This document shows positions 15,730 through 23,223 of a stretch of 64,000 bases of DNA, in pieces; within the stretch, counting starts at the first letter, position 1, and the number at the start of each line of letters is the position of its first letter. Position numbers and translations under genes: made by a program. Location of the stretch: assembly GCA_016861105.1 (NCBI GenBank), contig BOKS01000014.1:62001-126000 (forward strand). The letters run 5' to 3'. The notes beneath the pieces were generated by a model. That model saw only the letters and a program-made list of their open reading frames with translations. It searched no databases and was not told where the DNA came from. The stretch comes from Betaproteobacteria bacterium. GTDB lineage: Bacteria; Pseudomonadota; Gammaproteobacteria; Burkholderiales; Casimicrobiaceae.

Positions 15730-17499
15730 GTGCGGATAGACGACAGACTGACTGGCCTGCAATTGTCTGACGAGCAGGCTTACTTTGCGTCATGTTGGTT
15801 CAACATGGTTCATGCGTACTCACTCGATTCGTACCGAGTTCGAGTAATGAACCCGCGAAACGCACTTCGCGAACTCCTTCGCATGATGGCGCCGCCCGCG
15901 AATGGCGATGATCTTTCAATGGTCGCGGCAGAAGTCAAAGAAATCTTCGAATCGGCGCCGCTCATGTCCTCGACGCCATTCGGTGAACCGGTGCGTGACC
16001 TTATACAACTCATCGGCGCACCAAAGGCTGATAAGAATCTGGAGAAGCACGCGGCACTCATCAGCGCTTTCACTAATGAAGTACTGGCGCTAATAGACAA
16101 TGACTATATTGCCGCCCTGCTCAACAGGCTTGAGGAAATTCTCGTCCATCGTGTCCATCTGCCGCCGTCGTTCAGTGATCGCGCCGTTGAAATACAGGCG
16201 TTGACAGGTACTTTGCTCAGCCTACTCCTTGACCGTGGAGCGAGCGTCGAATCGCTTTTCCAACTGTATCGCCAGATCATCACCCGGCTGAACCCGCCGA
16301 AGCAGTTCGATTTTGGCCGTCGGTTCGCCCTAATGCGGAAAGTCATCGCCGCGCCGCCGCGCGAATTCGAAGTTGTCTTTGCGCTCGATAACGTTTCAAA
16401 TCCTGAAAACTTTCCGTCAGTCATCGGAGGCGTTTCGTTCTCGGCACAGCCGCCGGACGTACCGAACCCGAAACCAGCCGTTAGCAAGTACCTAACTACA
16501 AACCCCCGCCGTCTGTTCGCAACTGTCCGAACACAAACGCAGGATTTCCGGACCGCGGGCAGCCACGCGTATGTAAAGGTAAACGATATTCTCGATTTAG
16601 TTCGCTTCGAATACGAACGGGAACGCCTCCATTTGCACGAAGAGTTCGTTATCACGGATGGCCGTAAACAGCACCGCGTATATCCCATTCCGAAGGTCGT
16701 ACCTAATCAAACGACCCAGCTTGCCCCGGCCGAGTTGGAAGTATTCGTGGCAAGTGTGAACGAGCTGGCCGGGAGCCAGGCGTTTGCCGGCGACGGCAGA
16801 GATCGCGTACAAGCGGCGTTCCGCCTGTATCGAATGGGAGCGGATTCAAACATATTCGAGAACAAGCTGGTTCATTGGTGGACGGCAACCGAGCATCTGG
16901 TAACAGCATCGTCAGGTATTGCGAGGGCCGTTGAGGAGGCACTAGTGCCGGTCCTCTGCCTCCGCTACGTTGGAAAGCTGCTCCAGTCTCATCGAAACGC
17001 CCTGGTCGACCTGAAAATCGAGTTACTCGACCCCGCGAACGGGCAGCCGATTCAGTTGCGTGATCTTTCAATGGTTGATCTGTTTACACTTTTCACTCGT
17101 CCGGACAACCAACAACCGCTTCTTGCGGCTGTCAACAGTCCCTACGCCCGCGAGAAGCTCGCTGAATTTGTCGCTAGGATCACCGACGCCGCCGCTCTTC
17201 AACTGATGCTCGCCAGACACGAACAACGCGTTCGTTGGCAAATTCAGCGATTGTGGCGGGCGCGCTGCAATATCGTGCATAGTGCGGAACGAAGTGTTAA
17301 CGCGGCACTTCTTTGCGCGAACCTTGAGTTCTATCTCAAGACGACGTTAACCGCCCTATTAGCTGCTCTCCGGAATGTTCCGACGTTGGCGAGCCCGAAG
17401 GAGTTCTTTGACCGTCAGGCGCACGCATACCGCATGCTCCTGGCGGAGTTGCCGACTGGAGGACGGCAACGACTGCACGCCGCTCTTAGTAGCGTTTAG
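15730..17499 (+). CDS. HEPN-motif protein of unknown function
   Basis: A 589-residue protein not assigned to a named family. Near the C-terminus RARCNIVHSAE contains the Rx4H signature of HEPN ribonucleases (Arg512, His517, with Asn514), followed by a helix NAALLCANLEFYLKTTL; earlier, ENKLVHWWTATEHLV (from about residue 377) is the kind of helix that starts such domains. The long N-terminal part is helical with a beta-rich section around residues 210-300 and might be a sensor. HEPN proteins are common RNA-cutting effectors in toxin and phage-defence systems. The GTG start lacks an obvious ribosome site. Confidence 0.55.
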   Translation: MRIDDRLTGLQLSDEQAYFASCWFNMVHAYSLDSYRVRVMNPRNALRELLRMMAPPANGDDLSMVAAEVKEIFESAPLMSSTPFGEPVRDLIQLIGAPKADKNLEKHAALISAFTNEVLALIDNDYIAALLNRLEEILVHRVHLPPSFSDRAVEIQALTGTLLSLLLDRGASVESLFQLYRQIITRLNPPKQFDFGRRFALMRKVIAAPPREFEVVFALDNVSNPENFPSVIGGVSFSAQPPDVPNPKPAVSKYLTTNPRRLFATVRTQTQDFRTAGSHAYVKVNDILDLVRFEYERERLHLHEEFVITDGRKQHRVYPIPKVVPNQTTQLAPAELEVFVASVNELAGSQAFAGDGRDRVQAAFRLYRMGADSNIFENKLVHWWTATEHLVTASSGIARAVEEALVPVLCLRYVGKLLQSHRNALVDLKIELLDPANGQPIQLRDLSMVDLFTLFTRPDNQQPLLAAVNSPYAREKLAEFVARITDAAALQLMLARHEQRVRWQIQRLWRARCNIVHSAERSVNAALLCANLEFYLKTTLTALLAALRNVPTLASPKEFFDRQAHAYRMLLAELPTGGRQRLHAALSSV

Positions 17500-17719
17500 C
17501 AGTGGTTGTAAGCCGAATGAGCGTCAAGCTTTGGGCGCTCCGCTCCCTGTCCAGCTGGCAGGCTATGCAACGGCCGGAGCCGCGCGTTACCAACGCCAGG
17601 ACCGGACCACGGCCGCGCGGGGGGTGGGTTGCCAGCCGACTCTGTGTGCCAGGTCAACGCGCTTGTGGTCTAGGTTGATGCGGGACCACGCGGACCGCGC
17701 GGCCCGATAAGGGGAGTCC

Positions 17720-17983
17720 GTGCGCTTCCCGCAGGCTCGATACCTCAGACTCCAGCATATGCAGGTGGAGAAGAACTGCCCTCCGGTGCCGGGACTGCCG
17801 ACGGTGGCCGTGGACACAGACGGAAGGGCCACCGTAACAGCGGTTGGCGGCACTCCTGCGGCATCACGCGAGGGACTTACAGCCGGACAGAGACTTGAGC
17901 AACTAAACGAACTGCTACAGAAGGGGCTTATCAGTCAGCAAGAGTACGACGCGAAGAAGGCCGAGATACTAAAATCAATGTGA
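17720..17983 (+). CDS. Small protein with C-terminal SHOCT domain
   Basis: An 87-residue protein ending LEQLNELLQKGLISQQEYDA KKAEILKSM, a typical SHOCT motif (short C-terminal helical oligomerisation domain). The N-terminal part has no hydrophobic anchor (GLPTVAVDTDGRATVTAVGG). GTG is preceded by GGGGAG at short spacing; an ATG at 17759 is a fallback. The gene follows the HEPN gene by about 220 bp with no visible feature in between. SHOCT domains are often found on phage or membrane-associated small proteins; role unknown. Confidence 0.6.
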   Translation: MRFPQARYLRLQHMQVEKNCPPVPGLPTVAVDTDGRATVTAVGGTPAASREGLTAGQRLEQLNELLQKGLISQQEYDAKKAEILKSM

Positions 17984-18181
17984 TGCATGGGTGCGCGGTG
18001 GAACCGGCGGCGCGAATGGCGATGGGAACCCCTAGTGCGACTGGTCGTACCGCAGGGTCCACAGCCGCTCGGCCGTGCAAGTCAACAACGGCGCAGTGAC
18101 CCCACCGTGCATACGAACATCGACCTTAACTGAAGCCAAACACTGAATGCTGCACGCGATGAGAAGGGGCGTTTTGGACCT

Positions 18182-19168
18182 TCACCGATAGAGACCAACG
18201 TTTCCGTTGATTGACACATTGACAAGGCGGCTACCTCCCGAGAATTCCAGTCGCAAATTGTCCCTCTTGTCTTTTCGTCCATTCACTCTCACAGAAAGAT
18301 TCAGCGGGGAGCTTATGTTCGTGACCGTCCCCGTTACCTCGTCGTCGATAACCTCGCAGTCTATAGAGATTTCCTCGCCCGTTCCTAGTTCGCCTGACCC
18401 TGTGAGCTTGGTGCCATGCTGAGCAATTCTCAGTCGGAGGAAGTTGTTCATTGCAAACTTGCGACCGTCGGGAAGCGCAGAAATCTGTGCAAAAACGCCA
18501 TACCAGTCTCCTGCAAGATCCGGCCCGCGCTGCATTGAGTCGATTACCTGTTTGGCTTTACGCAACGATTCAGAGCCGTCCGATGCACCTTGAGAAGGAG
18601 TGAACGCCAGCACGGCAGTAACAAGGGGCTTCGCGTTCTCCAGTTCCTTGTGCTCAGCGAAGAACTTGTCAACCGGCAGCGTTGCTTGCGCCCTTCGCGC
18701 CTCCACTCGGCGCTGCATTTCAGCGGCCACGTCCTGACCCCGCCGCCTTGCGGCTTCCGCACTCACCTGTGCAGTGGCGGCACCGACAACATGAACTATT
18801 CGGGCAAGCGCGTTCACGTCGGTGTAGTAGTGGCGTGATTGGCTGATGCCGGAATGTGTTCCTTGAGCCGATCCCGTGTAATACCCGCCGTATCGAGTTG
18901 GAATGGCGTAGCCGGAATAGGCTACGTTCGACGTTCCAAAGTAGGTTGTGGTCGAACTCGACAACACGTAGAGAGGATCCGGCCGTGTAGCGATTAGCAA
19001 CTGCGCTTTTTCTATGCTGTGGCCGACGCTACGAGCAGCTGCTGTGAATTCTTCGGCCAGTTGCTCGTCTGTAAGCTTGGTCACTTCGATGTCGCGATAC
19101 GGCGTGGTCGCGCACCCACTAACGCCGAGCAGTGCGAACACAACGACTATGAGATAACGAGCGGGCAT
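18182..19168 (-). CDS. Outer-membrane-type lipoprotein, unknown function
   Basis: A 328-residue exported protein. The signal sequence MPARYLIVVVFALLGVSGCA ends in a lipobox (GVSGC), so Cys19 should carry the lipid anchor. The mature part has a helical region (EQLAEEFTAAARSVGHSIEK), a Tyr/Gly/Ser-rich middle (GYAIPTRYGGYYTGSAQGTH), a helical stretch, and a beta-rich C-terminal domain after DLAGDWYGVFAQISALPDG. No family recognised. It is the only large minus-strand gene in the element and faces the opposite way from the other cargo. Confidence 0.75.
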   Translation of the reverse strand: MPARYLIVVVFALLGVSGCATTPYRDIEVTKLTDEQLAEEFTAAARSVGHSIEKAQLLIATRPDPLYVLSSSTTTYFGTSNVAYSGYAIPTRYGGYYTGSAQGTHSGISQSRHYYTDVNALARIVHVVGAATAQVSAEAARRRGQDVAAEMQRRVEARRAQATLPVDKFFAEHKELENAKPLVTAVLAFTPSQGASDGSESLRKAKQVIDSMQRGPDLAGDWYGVFAQISALPDGRKFAMNNFLRLRIAQHGTKLTGSGELGTGEEISIDCEVIDDEVTGTVTNISSPLNLSVRVNGRKDKRDNLRLEFSGGSRLVNVSINGNVGLYR

Positions 19169-19326
19169 TGGAACCCCATTGAGGCCGATGGAGTTGCTTC
19201 AGCCTTCATTACAGTCGGGCCGGGGAGTGGATCTTGACGTACGTCATCGTCGGAGTACGAGACACCCGAGGTTGGGCGTCGCGCGCGGAAAGTTGAGTAG
19301 GCAAGTCCAACTTTTGGGAGCCGGGC
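19169..19326 (+). other. Short non-coding stretch near the right end
   Basis: Lies between the divergent lipoprotein gene and the frameshifted island gene. It holds a 12-bp palindrome TGACGTACGTCA (19235-19246), a candidate operator, and an inverted repeat AAAGTTG/CAACTTT (19289-19314). GGGAG at 19316-19320 is the ribosome site of the following broken gene. Confidence 0.4.
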
Positions 19327-19552
19327 ATGGCCAACGGATGGACACCGGAACGGCGGGCCCGACAAGCGGAGGCAATCCGGTGCTGGCAACCTTGGGAACG
19401 TTCGACCGAGCCGAAGTCGCCCGAAGGGTAAGCACCTATCCGTCATGCGCGGATATAAGGGCGGACATCGGGCGATCATGCGGGCGCTCGCACGCTTGGG
19501 GCGGGCTCGGCCCGCAGGCCACCCGCTACTTGCCGCGACATGGAACGGCTGA
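19327..19552 (+). pseudogene. Frameshifted second copy of the small island gene
   Basis: Begins MANGWTPERRARQAEAIRCW and QPWERSTEPKSPEG, clearly homologous to the gene at 13902-14090, then hits TAA. One base further on, the frame continues GKHLSVMRGYKGGHRAIMRA LARLGRA, restoring the YKGGHR and LARL motifs. Removing one G from the GGG at the break would restore the full frame. Ribosome site GGGAG is intact. The copy lies some 140 bp from attR, so it may be a relic of an earlier related element or of an internal rearrangement. Confidence 0.8.
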
Positions 19553-19622
19553 TTGATGCATTCTAGCCGACCCCGCGCCGTCGCTTTGGATGGGGCAGAG
19601 GGCGGGGGTACCGCGCAAAAAG

Positions 19623-19644
19623 GCGGGTATCGACGCGGGTATAG
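19623..19644 (+). repeat. Right integrase arm-type sites
   Basis: GCGGGTATCG (19623-19632) and GCGGGTATAG (19635-19644) repeat with a 12-bp period, the same sequence and spacing as the pair inside the left end (7787 and 7799). They lie 50-75 bp from the attR core. Confidence 0.6.
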
Positions 19645-19695
19645 CAACCAAGTCAGCGGCGTGTCATCCTTATCAATCAATGTGTTGTCGGCGAT

Positions 19696-19719
19696 ATGCT
19701 GCTGATGATCGACAACTAC
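19696..19719 (+). repeat. attR: first eight codons of trpG
   Basis: The start of trpG itself, matching the left junction copy at 21 of 24 positions. Everything immediately upstream (AT-richer sequence with the arm-type repeats) belongs to the element, so the element now supplies the 5' flanking sequence of trpG. No Shine-Dalgarno sequence is visible ahead of the ATG. Confidence 0.8.
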
Positions 19720-20265
19720 GACAGCTTCACCTTCAACCTCGTCCAGTACCTGGGCGAGCTGGGGGCGGACGTCCACGTCTACCGCAACGACGCCCTCACG
19801 CTCGACCAGGTGGAGGCGTGGGCCCCCGCGCACATCGTGGTCTCGCCCGGCCCGTGCACGCCCGCCGAAGCCGGGATCTCGGTGCCGCTGATCCGGCGCT
19901 TCGCCGGGCGCATCCCGATCCTCGGCGTGTGCCTCGGCCACCAGGCGATCGGGCAGGCGTTCGGCGGGCGCATCGTCCGCGCGGCGAAGGTGATGCACGG
20001 CAAGCTCGACGCCGTCGCGCACGACGGCCGCGGCGTGTTCACCGGCATCCCGTCCCCGGTGACGGTCACGCGCTACCACTCGCTGGCGATCGACCGCGGC
20101 GGCGTCCCCGCCTGCCTCGAGGTCTCGGCGCGCGCCGGCGACGGCGAGATCATGGGCGTGCGCCACCGCGAGCACGCGGTCGAGGGCGTCCAGTTCCACC
20201 CCGAGGCCATCCTGACCGAGCACGGCCACGCGATGCTGCGCAACTTCCTCGACGGCCGGCGGTAG
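19696..20265 (+). CDS. trpG: Anthranilate synthase component II (glutamine amidotransferase)
   Basis: Supplies ammonia from glutamine to TrpE for anthranilate synthesis. The 189-residue class I amidotransferase begins [20 protein letters not shown] and carries the nucleophile Cys79 in GVCLGHQ and the partners His168 and Glu170 in QFHPEA; the gene is intact despite serving as the integration target. trpD follows after 29 bases. The same subunit may also serve PabB for p-aminobenzoate, as in many bacteria. Its promoter now lies in or across the element's right end. Confidence 0.96.
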   Translation: MLLMIDNYDSFTFNLVQYLGELGADVHVYRNDALTLDQVEAWAPAHIVVSPGPCTPAEAGISVPLIRRFAGRIPILGVCLGHQAIGQAFGGRIVRAAKVMHGKLDAVAHDGRGVFTGIPSPVTVTRYHSLAIDRGGVPACLEVSARAGDGEIMGVRHREHAVEGVQFHPEAILTEHGHAMLRNFLDGRR

Positions 20266-20294
20266 CGCCACCCTACTTCTCCACGAGGCTTCCG

Positions 20295-21332
20295 ATGCTG
20301 CTGTCCATGTCCGACGCCGTCCAGCGGACGGTCGAACACCGCGAGATCTTCCACGACGAGATGCTCGGCCTCATGCGCCGGATCATGAGCGGCGAGGCGT
20401 CGCCGGTGATGATCGCGGCGCTGATCGTCGGCCTGCGCGTCAAGAAGGAGACCGTCGGCGAGATCGCCGCGGCCGCGCAGGTGATGCGCGAGTTCGCCAC
20501 GAAGGTGCCCGTCGCCGATCCCGAGCACCTGGTCGACATCGTCGGCACCGGCGGCGACGCGTCGCACACGTTCAACATCTCGACGGCGTCGATGTTCGTC
20601 GCCGCCGGCGCGGGCGCGCGCGTCGCCAAGCACGGGGGCCGCTCCGTGTCGTCGCGGTCCGGCAGCGCGGACGTGCTCGAGGCGCTGGGCGCGAACATCA
20701 TGCTGACGCCCGACCAGGTCGCGACGTGCATCGCGGAGACCGGCGTGGGGTTCATGTTCGCGCCGTCGCACCACAGCGCGATGAAGTACGCGGCGCCGGT
20801 GCGCAAGGAGCTCGGGATCCGCACGATCTTCAACATCCTCGGCCCGCTCACCAACCCGGCCGGGGCGGCCAACCAGCTGCTCGGCGTGTTCCACCCCGAC
20901 CTCGTCGGCATCCAGGTCCGCGTGCTGCAGCGGCTCGGCAGCCGCCACGTGCTGGTCGTGCACGGCAAGGACGGCATGGACGAGGTGTCGCTCGGCGCGG
21001 CCACGATGGTCGGCGAGCTCAAGGACGGCGAGGTGCGCGAGTACGAGATCCACCCGGAGGACTTCGGGCTGCGGATGATGAGCAACCGCGGGCTCAAGGT
21101 CGAGGACGCCGCGTCGTCGAAGGAGATGCTGCTCGAAGCCCTCGACGGCGTGGAGGGCACGCCGCGCGACATCGTCGTGCTGAATGCCGGCACTGCGCTG
21201 TACGCCGGCAACCACGCGGCGTCCATCAAGGAGGGGATCGAGCGCGCGCGCGAGTCCGTCGCCAGCGGCGCCGCGAAGCGCAAGCTGGACGCGTTCGTCG
21301 CGCTGACGCGGCGGCTGGCGGGCACGCCGTGA
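20295..21332 (+). CDS. trpD: Anthranilate phosphoribosyltransferase
   Basis: Joins anthranilate to phosphoribosyl pyrophosphate, second step of tryptophan synthesis. 345 residues, with [20 protein letters not shown], the PRPP-binding [39 protein letters not shown] and [14 protein letters not shown] 20295 has GAGG six bases upstream; a second ATG at 20307 is less well placed. Not fused to trpG, unlike in enteric bacteria. Its stop overlaps the GTG of the HIT gene. Confidence 0.96.
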   Translation: MLLSMSDAVQRTVEHREIFHDEMLGLMRRIMSGEASPVMIAALIVGLRVKKETVGEIAAAAQVMREFATKVPVADPEHLVDIVGTGGDASHTFNISTASMFVAAGAGARVAKHGGRSVSSRSGSADVLEALGANIMLTPDQVATCIAETGVGFMFAPSHHSAMKYAAPVRKELGIRTIFNILGPLTNPAGAANQLLGVFHPDLVGIQVRVLQRLGSRHVLVVHGKDGMDEVSLGAATMVGELKDGEVREYEIHPEDFGLRMMSNRGLKVEDAASSKEMLLEALDGVEGTPRDIVVLNAGTALYAGNHAASIKEGIERARESVASGAAKRKLDAFVALTRRLAGTP

Positions 21333-21757
21333 GCGGCGCGCCGGAGTGCGTGTTCTGCGGGATCGTCGCGGGCCGCGTGGGCGCGCGCCGCGTCTGGGAG
21401 GACGAGCGCCACGTCGCCTTCCTTCCGCTCGCGAGCTTCGAGCCCGGGCACACGCTGCTGGTCCCGCGGCGGCACGCGGCGTACGTGTTCGACCTCGACG
21501 ACGACGCCTATGCGGCGCTGTGGGCGGCGGCGCGTCGCCTCGCGCCGGGCATCCGCGCCGTGAGCGGGGCCGCGCGCGTGGGCATCCTCGTCGAGGGCTT
21601 CTCGGTGCCGCACGTGCACGTGCACCTGGTGCCGGTGAACGGGCTTGCCGACATCGATCCCGCGCGCGAGCGCAAGCTGCCCGACGCCCAGGCCGAGGGC
21701 CTCGCGGCGGCGCTGCGCGACGCGCTGCGCGCGAGCGGATCGGGAGCGGCGCCGTGA
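21329..21757 (+). CDS. HIT-family nucleotide hydrolase
   Basis: A 142-residue histidine-triad protein: N-terminal [34 protein letters not shown] and the catalytic [11 protein letters not shown] proteins of this Hint/Fhit-like group hydrolyse nucleotide-phosphoramidate or dinucleoside polyphosphate bonds. It overlaps both trpD (GTGA) and trpC (GTGA), so it is translated as part of the trp operon. No link to tryptophan synthesis is known to me; it may have been recruited for co-expression only. Confidence 0.88.
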   Translation: MSGAPECVFCGIVAGRVGARRVWEDERHVAFLPLASFEPGHTLLVPRRHAAYVFDLDDDAYAALWAAARRLAPGIRAVSGAARVGILVEGFSVPHVHVHLVPVNGLADIDPARERKLPDAQAEGLAAALRDALRASGSGAAP

Positions 21758-22542
21758 GCGACATCCTCGACCGCATCCTCGCCAGGAAGTCCGAGGAGGT
21801 GATCGCCGCGCAGGTGGCGCGCCCCTTCGCGCAGGTGGACGCGGAGGCGCGTGCGCAGACGCCGCCGCGGGGGTTCGAGCGCGCGTTGCGCGGCAGGATC
21901 GCGGCCGGGCAGGCCGCGGTCGTGGCCGAGATCAAGCGCGCGAGCCCGAGCAAGGGCGTGCTGCGCGAGGACTTCGACCCGGCGGCGATCGCCGCGAGCT
22001 ACGAGCGCGCCGGCGCCGCCTGCCTGTCGGTCCTGACCGACCGCACGTTCTTCCAGGGCGCGCCCGAATACCTGACGGCGGCGCGCGCGGCGTGCGGGCT
22101 TCCGGTGCTGCGCAAGGAGTTCATCGTCGACGAGTACCAGGTGGCGGAGTCGCGCGCGCTGGGCGCGGACGCGATCCTGCTCATCGTCGCCGCGCTCGAG
22201 CCCGCGCGCATGGCCGCGCTGGAGGCCGCCGCGATCGACTACGGGCTCGACGTGCTGGTCGAGGTGCACGACGCGCGCGAGCTCGACCGGGCGCTGGCGC
22301 TGCGGACGCCGCTCGTCGGCATCAACAACCGCAACCTTCGCGACTTCTCGGTGTCGCTGCAGACGACGATCGGGCTGCTGTCCCGCGTTCCCGCCGACCG
22401 GCTGGTGGTGACCGAGAGCGGGATCCTCGCGCAGCGCGACGTCGCCCAGATGCGCCGCCACAAGGTCGACGCGTTCCTGGTCGGCGAGGCGTTCATGCGC
22501 GCGCCGGACCCGGGCGCCGCGCTGCGCGCGCTGTTCGGTTGA
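21754..22542 (+). CDS. trpC: Indole-3-glycerol phosphate synthase
   Basis: Converts carboxyphenylaminodeoxyribulose phosphate to indole-3-glycerol phosphate. The 262-residue TIM-barrel protein shows [20 protein letters not shown] (catalytic Lys), [49 protein letters not shown] and VTESGI. GTG start overlaps the HIT stop. This ends the trpGDC run; trpF, trpB and trpA are not in the window. Confidence 0.96.
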   Translation: MSDILDRILARKSEEVIAAQVARPFAQVDAEARAQTPPRGFERALRGRIAAGQAAVVAEIKRASPSKGVLREDFDPAAIAASYERAGAACLSVLTDRTFFQGAPEYLTAARAACGLPVLRKEFIVDEYQVAESRALGADAILLIVAALEPARMAALEAAAIDYGLDVLVEVHDARELDRALALRTPLVGINNRNLRDFSVSLQTTIGLLSRVPADRLVVTESGILAQRDVAQMRRHKVDAFLVGEAFMRAPDPGAALRALFG

Positions 22543-22643
22543 CGCGCTGACCGTTCGCCCCCGGCGGTTGACGCGCCCGCGCGCGCGGCGGGAGGATGTC
22601 GGCCCGCGCGGCCGCGCCGCGCCCGCTCCGACGGAGATCCGCC

Positions 22644-23102
22644 ATGACCGCACTGCCCGCCTGGCTGCCCGCCACCGCGAACATGCTGACGCCCTACCTG
22701 ACGGTGGCCGACGCCGACCGCGCGCTCGACTGGTATGCGCGCGCCTTCGGCTTTCGCGCCGGCGAGTCGGCGATGAAGGACGCCGCGGGCCGGACCGTGC
22801 ACGGGGAGCTCTACTACGAGGGCCGCAGCATCGCGATGGTCGCCCCCGAAGGCGCGTGGGGCGGCACCGACCGCACGCCGCGCAACGCGGGGATCCGACT
22901 GCCGCTCAGCTTCTACGTCTACTGCGCCGACGTCGACCGGCTCGCCGACGGCGCGCGGGCGGCAGGCGCGACGATCGAGCGGCCGCCCGAGGACATGTTC
23001 TGGGGGGACCGCACGACGATGATCGCGGACCCCGACGGGTACCTGTGGATGTTCGCGCAGAAGGTCGGCGAGTTCGACCCGTCGAAGATGCCGAAGCCCT
23101 GA
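22644..23102 (+). CDS. VOC-superfamily (glyoxalase/PhnB-like) protein
   Basis: A 152-residue protein with the pattern MLTPYLTVADADRALDWYAR AFGF, RTVHGELYYEGRSIAMVA and MIADPDGYLWMFAQK, typical of VOC metal-binding proteins (glyoxalase, bleomycin resistance, PhnB-like). GGAG lies seven bases before the ATG. The substrate cannot be told from the sequence. It is separated from trpC by 101 bases and may be transcribed with it. Confidence 0.82.
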   Translation: MTALPAWLPATANMLTPYLTVADADRALDWYARAFGFRAGESAMKDAAGRTVHGELYYEGRSIAMVAPEGAWGGTDRTPRNAGIRLPLSFYVYCADVDRLADGARAAGATIERPPEDMFWGDRTTMIADPDGYLWMFAQKVGEFDPSKMPKP

Positions 23103-23223
23103 CGGGCGCGCCGCAGGCGTCGCTGCGGCGCCGTTGCCGTTTGCTATCATCCGCGGCGAACGCCGGCGCGGGCTCGCACGAGCCTCGCCCGGCGCGTCGC
23201 CGCGCGAGCGTGCTCGGCGGCAC

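Larger units (their letters stand above)
7650..19719. mobile_element. P4-type integrative element inserted at the 5' end of trpG
   Basis: The element has a tyrosine integrase at its left end, an AlpA-like regulator, a Toprim/DUF927 primase-helicase, short conserved island genes and cargo. Its ends are set by two near-identical copies of the first eight codons of trpG: at the left (7650-7673) the reading frame ends in TAG, at the right (19696-19719) it continues into intact trpG. Pairs of GCGGGTATCG-like repeats spaced 12 bp lie inside both ends. The replication-integration half (7.8-14.1 kb) is GC-rich; the cargo half (14.1-19.2 kb) is visibly less so. No capsid, tail or conjugation genes are present, so it would need a helper to move. 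The exact crossover cannot be fixed. Confidence 0.85.

Noticed and set aside
9139..18963. A 13-bp identity GTGGTCGAACTCG near 9139 and near 18949
   Set aside because: The second copy is inside the lipoprotein coding sequence and neither copy has a partner or symmetry; chance is the simpler explanation.
22543..22643. Promoter or terminator in the trpC-VOC gap
   Set aside because: No hairpin with T-run and no recognisable hexamers; nothing can be supported.
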